Shown one piece after another: positions 7,372-12,777 of a DNA stretch of 12,777 bases (position 1 is its first letter; each line of letters begins with the position of its first letter). Source of the DNA: Bacteroidota bacterium (lineage in GTDB: Bacteria > Bacteroidota > Ignavibacteria > SZUA-365); the NCBI GenBank assembly GCA_023432805.1, contig JAEYUG010000094.1:1-12777 (forward strand), given 5' to 3'. Below the pieces are notes generated by a model, which was given only the letters and a program-made list of their open reading frames with translations, made no database searches and was not told the DNA's origin. A program made the translations under genes and the position numbers.

Positions 7372-7414
7372 AAGGAGTGGTTCACATCGCCCGCGTGGAA
7401 CGCCACTCTTCCTT
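7372..7414 (+). promoter_or_regulatory. Imperfect inverted repeat next to the promoter
   Basis: AAGGAGTGG (7372-7380) pairs with CCACTCTTCCTT (7403-7414) if three bases bulge out. The right arm runs into the first bases of the -35 box. It could be an operator, or a weak terminator-like hairpin for the M1 gene, but it lacks a T-run of its own. It may also be chance. Confidence 0.25.
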
Positions 7415-7441
7415 GACAGTGCACCGTCTTTTCGGTACATT
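7413..7441 (+). promoter_or_regulatory. Sigma70-like promoter for the paralogue pair
   Basis: A perfect -35 box TTGACA (7413-7418), a 17-bp spacer and TACATT (7436-7441, four of six consensus bases) lie in the 202-bp gap before the gene starting at 7530. The local sequence is also clearly more AT-rich than the genes. This would leave a leader of roughly 80 bases. It is a consensus-type site, not the Bacteroidia TTTG/TAnnTTTG type. Confidence 0.65.
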
Positions 7442-7516
7442 AAGTTGATCCGTACCACTCGCGGCATATTGTATTCCCACAGCGATCATCCTAGATGTGT
7501 TCACCCCATATTTTCC

Positions 7517-7522
7517 GGAGGT
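7517..7522 (+). promoter_or_regulatory. Shine-Dalgarno sequence that fixes the start at 7530
   Basis: GGAGGT lies 7 bp before ATG 7530. It favours this start, which opens with a clean signal peptide, over an in-frame GTG at 7497 that would put 11 residues ahead of the signal. Confidence 0.8.
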
Positions 7523-7529
7523 TCCCCGT

Positions 7530-9584
7530 ATGAAGAGACTGCTCCTGACTGCATTGTTTGCAGTTGCATGGCTGGCGATGCTGACTCCGTCGCTGCACGC
7601 TCAATTTGAGAACATCGACTGGGAGGAGCTCTGGGTTCGCCAGCAGCCGATCAGTCCGAATGTTCAGGATCATTGGAAGTGGATGGCAGGTCTGCGCACG
7701 TATACGGGACTTGCCTACGATCATACCCGTGATGTGGTGTACATCGTCAATCCCGGGCTCCAGACGATCGGCACACAGACCTACGGCAACACAAAGATCC
7801 ATGTGTGGGATGCGAACACGGGCAACCCGAAGATGACGGTTGGCCGTACGAACCTTGGCACGGGTGGGGAAGTCCCGGTCCCGCAGGACACGATCCCCGG
7901 CTATCCCTTCACAGGCTGGCCCGGCGGCACATACAGCAGTTTTTCGCAGGGCCAGTTTCCGCTCTACAAGATCGACGTCGACGACGACGGCCGCATTTTC
8001 GCCTGCAACGTCGTCAGTCCTGTCTGGGGACTCTGCTATCCCGGTCCGCCCCCCAATTGCGACCCCGACAAGCTGATCCAGGGTCCCTTCCGCATTTACC
8101 GGTGGGACACGCCCGCATCGACACCGCGTCGCGTGTATGCGACCCTCAACGCTGCGCACACCGGTACGCCCGGCACGCCGACCAACACAGAAATGAAGTG
8201 GACCCGCTGGGGTGACGTGCTCGATGTCGTTGGCGGTCAGAAGACCGTCATCGTCGACAATCAGCCCGTACTGGTCGACAGCGCGCGCATTTTCACCTCC
8301 GGTGGTTACTGGACGGGTTCGACAACGCCTGCACATGAAAACGATGAAATCAACGTGTTTCTCGCGGAGGATCGTCCCGAGCAGTCACGGATTTCCGACG
8401 GTCTCGGGCGCAGGCTGCCCTACCGTCTCGCGATCAAGCTTCTCAACGGTATCCCGCCGAACACGCTGCGCCTGCGCCATGCGCACGGCATCGCAGTGAC
8501 CGGTACGACGATCTTCTCGCAGATCTGGCATGATACGAACGGCAGCAACGAACTCGCCGTTCTGAACAATCAGGCCCAGACCACCGCAGCCTTCCCGCAG
8601 ACTCATTCGATGACGCGCAACCACGTGCTGTCGTCGGATCCTGGTACGGGAACCGGTCCCACCGGACCCATGGCCTTCTTCTCGGATTTCGGCGTGCAGT
8701 TCCTCATGGTCTGTGACGGTCAGCCGCAGGACATCAACGACGTGACGGCTGACAACCCGAACACGCGGGCACGCGTCATGAACGTGACCACGCTTGGTCA
8801 GGAACAGCGGGAGCCCGGCGCCGGCGACACGCCGTTCTTCGGCCGCAAGAACCAGCATTCGAATTCCGGCGTCAACAACTACATCGCCGACATCGATTAC
8901 AAGATCGATCCCGATCTGGACAGTGGTGGTTACCACATCGTGCTGTTCATTCTCCAGTCCAACAATGGCATCGCGGCATTCCGTACGCGCAAGCGCTTCA
9001 TCCCTGTCGAGATGCAGTCCCTCACGGCACAGGTCAACGGCCGCACCATCGATCTGCTCTGGAAGGTCGCCAGTGAAACGAACAACAGCGGTTGGAGCGT
9101 GCAGCGCAGCTTCGACGGCGGCAATGCATGGGAAGACCTGAGCTTCGTCAAGGGCCGCGGCACAACGCAGCAGGGTCAGACCTACGCGTACAGCGATCCC
9201 GTCACCGAGACGCACACGGTGCTCGGTTCGGCCAAGTACCGTCTCGTGCAGATGGATACCGATGGCAAGAAGACCTTCTCGCATGCTGTCGAAGTGTACA
9301 TGGATGGTGAAGCTGCTCCTGGCGGCTTCCAGCTCCATCAGAACTATCCCAATCCGTTCAACCCCGTCACCACAATCGGCTTCAACCTTCGTGACGCCGG
9401 CTTCGTGACCCTGAAGATCTTCAATCAGATGGGCGAGGAAGTCGCGCAGCTCGTCAACGAATCGCGCGAGCCGGGCGTGCACAACGTCACCTTCGATGCA
9501 TCGTCGCTCCCGAGTGGCACGTACATCTACCAGATCAACGTCGATGGCAAGATGCAGAAGAAGAAGATGGTCTTGATGAAGTAA
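7530..9584 (+). CDS. Secreted protein of unknown function, propeller-like, with T9SS sorting domain (paralogue 1)
   Basis: The product is 684 residues. The signal peptide is cut near A24/Q25 (PSLHA/QFENID). Residues about 28-490 form a large region with short strand-like units: TGLAYDHTRDVVYIVN, IHVWDANTGNP, YKIDVDDDGRIFACN, FRIYRWDTP and IAAFRTR. The pattern resembles beta-propeller repeats and possibly the DUF4623 type found in FCB bacteria; I cannot confirm the family. Residues about 492-590 form an Fn3-like module (LLWKVASETNNSGWSVQRSF, YRLVQMDTDGKKTFS) usual just before such sorting domains. Residues 600-684 are a T9SS type A domain opening with LHQNYPNPFNPVTTIGF and ending KKKMVLMK. No catalytic motif is recognised. 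Its own promoter lies upstream and a strong terminator downstream. Export to the cell surface by T9SS is predicted. Asp/Asn-rich loops could bind calcium, but this is speculative. Confidence 0.88.
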   Translation: MKRLLLTALFAVAWLAMLTPSLHAQFENIDWEELWVRQQPISPNVQDHWKWMAGLRTYTGLAYDHTRDVVYIVNPGLQTIGTQTYGNTKIHVWDANTGNPKMTVGRTNLGTGGEVPVPQDTIPGYPFTGWPGGTYSSFSQGQFPLYKIDVDDDGRIFACNVVSPVWGLCYPGPPPNCDPDKLIQGPFRIYRWDTPASTPRRVYATLNAAHTGTPGTPTNTEMKWTRWGDVLDVVGGQKTVIVDNQPVLVDSARIFTSGGYWTGSTTPAHENDEINVFLAEDRPEQSRISDGLGRRLPYRLAIKLLNGIPPNTLRLRHAHGIAVTGTTIFSQIWHDTNGSNELAVLNNQAQTTAAFPQTHSMTRNHVLSSDPGTGTGPTGPMAFFSDFGVQFLMVCDGQPQDINDVTADNPNTRARVMNVTTLGQEQREPGAGDTPFFGRKNQHSNSGVNNYIADIDYKIDPDLDSGGYHIVLFILQSNNGIAAFRTRKRFIPVEMQSLTAQVNGRTIDLLWKVASETNNSGWSVQRSFDGGNAWEDLSFVKGRGTTQQGQTYAYSDPVTETHTVLGSAKYRLVQMDTDGKKTFSHAVEVYMDGEAAPGGFQLHQNYPNPFNPVTTIGFNLRDAGFVTLKIFNQMGEEVAQLVNESREPGVHNVTFDASSLPSGTYIYQINVDGKMQKKKMVLMK
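9375..9584 (+). repeat. Sorting-domain direct repeat, copy 1
   Basis: These 210 bp align without gaps to 11506-11715 with 11 mismatches by hand count (about 95 percent identical), including a 64-bp exact run at 9451-9514. The 48 bp just upstream differ at 13 positions, so the boundary is sharp. Confidence 0.9.
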
Positions 9585-9610
9585 CCTGCTTCCGCATGGA
9601 AGACGGCACA

Positions 9611-9645
9611 GCCCCCCGCCTTCGGGCGGGGGGCTTTTCTTTTTC
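9611..9645 (+). terminator. Strong intrinsic terminator between the paralogues
   Basis: A perfect 10-bp stem GCCCCCCGCC / GGCGGGGGGC (9611-9620 and 9625-9634) closes a TTCG tetraloop and is followed by TTTTCTTTTT. This is a textbook Rho-independent terminator 26 bp after the stop of the first paralogue. Confidence 0.95.
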
Positions 9646-9658
9646 ATCCATCGACACT

Positions 9659-9662
9659 GGAG
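9659..9662 (+). promoter_or_regulatory. Shine-Dalgarno sequence for the second paralogue
   Basis: GGAG lies 7 bp before ATG 9670, only 13 bp after the T-run of the terminator. It supports the start at 9670. Confidence 0.65.
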
Positions 9663-9669
9663 TAACCTC

Positions 9670-11715
9670 ATGCGCCTCCGCACGCACTGTCTCCTCTGGC
9701 TTCTCCTGCTCGTCGGCTTGACACGGCCGTTGTGTGCACAGACCGGCAACATCGACTGGGAATTGATCTGGGAACGTCCGCAGCCACTGCCGACCTCGAC
9801 CGAGCACTGGAAATGGATGGCCGGGATGGCGTCGTATACCGGACTCGCCTACGATCCGATCCGCGATGTGCTCTACATCGTCAATCCCGCGCTCGACTCC
9901 AGCGGCACCCAGGTGGTCGGCGCACCCCGCATCCACATCTGGGATGCGAAGACCGGTAATCCCAAGACCACGCTCGGCCGCACCGCGCTCGGTGCAGGCG
10001 GCGAACTGCCGATGCCGCCCGACACAATGCGCATCTACCCCACGACAGGGTGGCCGGGCACGTCTCATGCCGGGTACGGACGCGGCCGCTATTCGGTCTA
10101 CAAGATCGATGTCGACGAGGCGGGACGCATCTTCGCCTCCAATCTCGTCAGTCCGGTTTGGGGCACCTGCTATCCGGGACCTCCCCCCAACTGCGATGCC
10201 GACAAGCAGGCACAGGGTCCCTACCGCATCTACCGATGGGATACGCCGTCATCGACTCCGCGACTCGTGTACAGCACCCTGAACGCCGCGCACACCACCA
10301 GCAGCGGCTCGTCGACCGACACCGAGATGAAGTGGACGCGATGGGGCGACGTGCTCGAGGTCGTCGGGGGTCCGCGCACCGTGCTGCAGAACGGCCAACC
10401 CGTCACCGTCGACAGTGTGCGCATCTACACGTCGGGCGGGCATTGGACGGGATCGACGCTGCCTGCACACGAGAACGACGAGATCAACGTCATCATCGGT
10501 GAAGACCGACCCGAGCAGCAGCGCGTCTCCGACGGCCTCGGGCGGAAGCTTCCCTACCGCCTGGGCGTCAAGCTCGTGAACGGCATCGCACCGAACACCC
10601 TGCGCGTGCGTAGTGCACACGGCATCGCGGTCACGGGATCCTCCTCCCTTTCCCCCCTCTGGCACGACACGAACGGGGCGACCGATCTGGTGGCGCTCAA
10701 CGACCAGGCGCAGACATCCGCACCCTTTCCGCAGACCTTTGCGATGACCCGCAATCACACGCTGTCGTCGGATCCCGTCACCGGAACGGGGGCATCGGGA
10801 CCGCTCGCCTATGCGAATTTCTTTGGCGAGCACCTGCTTGCCGTCTGCGACGCGCAGCCCGACAACCCCTCCAATCCGACCGCAGTCAACACCAGAACCC
10901 GTGCGCGCGTCATGGATGTGAGCATCATCGGGCAGGAATATCGCGTGATCGGCGCAGGCAACACACCCTTGTTCGGACTGCAAAATCAGCACAGCGTCTC
11001 GGGCACGAACAACTACATCGCCGATGTCGACATCAAGATCGACACCGTCAGCAGCGAGTACGATCCACAGCTGATCATCTTCGTGCTGCAGTCGAACAAC
11101 GGCATCGCGGCCTTCCGTTCGCGCATGTGGAAACCCGTCCAGCTCGAATCCTTCACCGCCGCGCTCGAAGGCGGAGAGGTCCTGCTCTCTTGGATGGTCG
11201 CCTCGGAGACGAACAATACCGGCTGGCATGTGCAGCGCAGCTTCGACGGAGGATTCCGCTGGGAGGATCTCAGCTTCGTTGCGGGACGCGGATCCACACA
11301 GGAGCGCGCAACCTACACGTACCGCGACGCCCTCACGAGCACGCACCACGCCATCGGAAGCGCCGCCTACCGCATCGTGCAGCAGGATGCCGACGGCACG
11401 CAGTCGACCTCGCACATCGTCGAGGTGCAGCTCGATGCCTCGCTGGCGACGAACGGATTCATGCTGCACCAGAATCACCCGAATCCCTTCAACCCGAACA
11501 CCACGATCGGCTTCACCCTTCGTGACGCCGGCTTCGTGACCCTGAAGATCTTCAATCAGATGGGTGAGCAGGTCGCGCAGTTCGTCAACGAATCGCGCGA
11601 GCCGGGCGTGCACAACGTCACCTTCGATGCATCGTCGCTCCCGAGCGGCACGTACATCTACCAGATCAACGTCGATGGCACAATGCAGCAGAAGAAGATG
11701 GTCCTGATGAAATAA
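9670..11715 (+). CDS. Secreted protein of unknown function, propeller-like, with T9SS sorting domain (paralogue 2)
   Basis: The product is 681 residues and is a full-length paralogue of the preceding gene. It has the same order: signal peptide (cut near LCA/QTGNID at 23), WKWMAGMASYTGLAYDPIRD, IHIWDAKTGNPKTTLGR, IFASNLVSPVWGTCYPGPPP, YRIYRWDTPSSTPR, TEMKWTRWGDVLEVVGG, PAHENDEINV, an Fn3-like module (SWMVASETNNTGWHVQRSFD) and a sorting domain with HQNHPNPFNPNTTIGFTLRD. Two Cys in CYPGPPPNC are kept in both proteins and may form a disulphide. Most of the gene has diverged from its partner at silent and replacement sites, but the last 210 bp have not. No enzyme motif is visible. It lies behind a terminator with almost no room for its own promoter. 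No terminator separates it from the dehydrogenase gene 28 bp downstream. Confidence 0.88.
   Translation: MRLRTHCLLWLLLLVGLTRPLCAQTGNIDWELIWERPQPLPTSTEHWKWMAGMASYTGLAYDPIRDVLYIVNPALDSSGTQVVGAPRIHIWDAKTGNPKTTLGRTALGAGGELPMPPDTMRIYPTTGWPGTSHAGYGRGRYSVYKIDVDEAGRIFASNLVSPVWGTCYPGPPPNCDADKQAQGPYRIYRWDTPSSTPRLVYSTLNAAHTTSSGSSTDTEMKWTRWGDVLEVVGGPRTVLQNGQPVTVDSVRIYTSGGHWTGSTLPAHENDEINVIIGEDRPEQQRVSDGLGRKLPYRLGVKLVNGIAPNTLRVRSAHGIAVTGSSSLSPLWHDTNGATDLVALNDQAQTSAPFPQTFAMTRNHTLSSDPVTGTGASGPLAYANFFGEHLLAVCDAQPDNPSNPTAVNTRTRARVMDVSIIGQEYRVIGAGNTPLFGLQNQHSVSGTNNYIADVDIKIDTVSSEYDPQLIIFVLQSNNGIAAFRSRMWKPVQLESFTAALEGGEVLLSWMVASETNNTGWHVQRSFDGGFRWEDLSFVAGRGSTQERATYTYRDALTSTHHAIGSAAYRIVQQDADGTQSTSHIVEVQLDASLATNGFMLHQNHPNPFNPNTTIGFTLRDAGFVTLKIFNQMGEQVAQFVNESREPGVHNVTFDASSLPSGTYIYQINVDGTMQQKKMVLMK
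11506..11715 (+). repeat. Sorting-domain direct repeat, copy 2
   Basis: This is the partner of 9375-9584 at a constant offset of 2131 bp. The 11 differences are scattered singly or in pairs. Synonymous sites are kept across most of the block, which protein-level selection alone would not explain. Confidence 0.9.
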
Positions 11716-11743
11716 TGCGACCAGATCGGAACGACATACTGCC

Positions 11744-12715
11744 ATGACCACGACCCCGCTTCCGCCCGTCTACCTCACGCGCGTCATCCCGGAGAACGGG
11801 ATGGAACTGCTGCGCACGCGCTGCCATCTCGATGTCTCGCCCCACGACCGCGTCATCCGCAAGGAGGAACTGCTGCGCGCCGTGCGCGAGGTCGAGGGAC
11901 TCCTCTGCATGCTGACCGATCCCGTCGACGCCGATGTGATCGATGCTGCGCCGCGTCTGTGTGTGATCTCGAGCAATGCGGTCGGGTACAACAACATCGA
12001 TGTCGAAGCGGCACGTCGGCGTGGGATCGTCGTGACCAACACGCCAGGCGTGCTGACCGACGCAACCGCAGACATCGCCTTCGCGCTGCTGCTGGCTTGC
12101 GCCCGTCGCATCGCCGAGGGTGACCGCTGGATGCGTACGCACACCTTCGACGGGTGGAGTCCCATGCAGATGCTCGGTCTCGATCTCGCTGGCGCCACGC
12201 TCGGCATCGTGGGTGCGGGACGTATCGGCAGGGCCGTCGCGCAGCGCTGCCGCGGCGCGTACGGGATGCGGATCCTCTACCACGGCAGGCGCCGCAATGA
12301 GGATCTCGAACAGGAGATGGATGCGGAATTCGTCAGCGTCGAGCGGCTCGTGCGCGAAGCAGACTACATTTCCCTGCACGTGCCCCTCACACCGGACACG
12401 CACCACATGATCGGTCGTGCACAGTTTGCGGAAATGAAACCGCACGCCGTGCTGGTCAACACGTCACGCGGACCCGTCGTCGACGAAACGGCCCTCGTCG
12501 AGGCGCTCGCGGCGCGACGCATCTTCGCGGCGGGACTCGACGTCTACGAACAGGAGCCCCACGTGCCGGGTGAGCTGCTCGCGCTCGACAATGTGGTCGT
12601 GCTGCCGCACATCGGCAGTGCGTCGTACACCACCCGCGCGCGTATGGCCGAAATGGCCGCCCGCAACCTCATCGACGTGCTCGAGGGGCGCGAACCCGCG
12701 CATCGCGTCGTCTGA
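11744..12715 (+). CDS. D-2-hydroxyacid dehydrogenase, glyoxylate/hydroxypyruvate reductase type
   Basis: It should reduce glyoxylate or hydroxypyruvate (or a related 2-oxoacid) with NAD(P)H in the cytoplasm. The 323-residue length is typical. Visible motifs are SNAVGYNNID (77-86) in the substrate domain, the Rossmann loop GIVGAGRIGRAV (154-165), NTSRGPVVDETALVEAL (239-255) with catalytic Arg242, DVYEQEP (266-272) with Glu271, and LPHIGSAS (287-294) with catalytic His289. This spacing matches archaeal glyoxylate reductase GyaR almost residue for residue. After the second Rossmann strand the sequence is YHGRRR (179-184) with no Asp, suggesting NADPH rather than NADH. ATG 11744 follows the previous stop by 28 bp with just a weak GGA upstream, so translation may be modest or start choice uncertain. 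Exact substrate is not readable; phosphoglycerate and formate dehydrogenases are less likely from the length and motifs. Confidence 0.92.
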   Translation: MTTTPLPPVYLTRVIPENGMELLRTRCHLDVSPHDRVIRKEELLRAVREVEGLLCMLTDPVDADVIDAAPRLCVISSNAVGYNNIDVEAARRRGIVVTNTPGVLTDATADIAFALLLACARRIAEGDRWMRTHTFDGWSPMQMLGLDLAGATLGIVGAGRIGRAVAQRCRGAYGMRILYHGRRRNEDLEQEMDAEFVSVERLVREADYISLHVPLTPDTHHMIGRAQFAEMKPHAVLVNTSRGPVVDETALVEALAARRIFAAGLDVYEQEPHVPGELLALDNVVVLPHIGSASYTTRARMAEMAARNLIDVLEGREPAHRVV

Positions 12716-12777
12716 CGCATCGCCCAAGAAGACGACCACGGAATACACGGAAGAGGCGGAACAGGTTTTCATGTACC
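12716..12777. other. Short 3' end of the window without a supported gene
   Basis: These 62 bp follow the dehydrogenase stop. No terminator with a T-run is present. Three related 9-bp blocks, cacggaata, cacggaaga and ggcggaaca, run from 12737 to 12763. A gene could start just beyond the edge. Confidence 0.4.

Noticed and set aside
7355..7609. 84-codon + strand frame in the intergenic region
   Set aside because: It spans the promoter and the ribosome binding site of the next gene, has no binding site of its own and no similarity I recognise.
8385..9752. Minus-strand open frame across the first paralogue and terminator
   Set aside because: It has no motif or binding site, and runs through a strong + strand terminator and a signal peptide start.
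10249..11751. Minus-strand open frame opposite the second paralogue, similar to the one opposite the first
   Set aside because: Their similarity simply mirrors the similarity of the + strand paralogues.
12705..12718. Small hairpin GCGTC-GTCT-GACGC at the dehydrogenase stop
   Set aside because: The stem is only 5 bp and no T-run follows, so it is unlikely to terminate transcription.
12464..12772. Minus-strand frame overlapping the dehydrogenase 3' end
   Set aside because: Two-thirds or more is antisense to the conserved catalytic segment of the dehydrogenase; no motif is seen.

Overview
The window is a GC-rich, gene-dense bacterial segment with every supported gene on the + strand. It looks like a member of the FCB group: two and probably three secreted proteins end in type IX secretion (T9SS) type A-like C-terminal sorting domains, two with the NxPNPFNP start typical of Ignavibacteria, Chlorobiota, Kapabacteria and Rhodothermota. 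The one good promoter is sigma70-like (TTGACA-17-TACATT) rather than the Bacteroidia -33/-7 type. Together these point to a GC-rich Ignavibacteria/Kapabacteria-like lineage; that placement is inference.

Layout. (1) 1-2248: scpB (chromosome segregation, with an unusual long acidic tail) overlaps a RsuA/RluB-family pseudouridine synthase gene. The synthase has a basic N-terminal extension built from an 18-bp tandem repeat, and the scpB stop codon lies inside the first repeat unit. (2) 2257-3732: the N-terminal, carboxyphosphate-forming half of carbamoyl phosphate synthase large subunit (carB). It ends cleanly where split CarB proteins end, and the C-terminal half is not in the window. (3) 3763-7327: a tight cassette of ABC-2 permease, LolA-like periplasmic protein and secreted M1 metallopeptidase, joined by two ATGA stop/start overlaps. 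(4) 7328-7529: an intergenic region with a promoter. (5) 7530-11715: two tandem paralogous secreted proteins of about 680 residues, probably beta-propeller-like, separated by a near-perfect intrinsic terminator. Their sorting-domain DNA is far more alike than the rest of the genes, which suggests gene conversion. (6) 11744-12715: a glyoxylate/hydroxypyruvate-type D-2-hydroxyacid dehydrogenase. The last 60 bp hold no gene I can support.

Genes working together: scpB and the pseudouridine synthase gene are common neighbours in bacteria. The permease, LolA-like protein and M1 enzyme are translationally coupled and all concern the cell envelope or secretion. The paralogue pair appears to be cell-surface or exported protein of unknown function. 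I found no tRNA, rRNA, CRISPR array, insertion sequence or defence system. The most unusual items are the repeat-bearing scpB/pseudouridine synthase overlap, the split carB, and the homogenised sorting domains.
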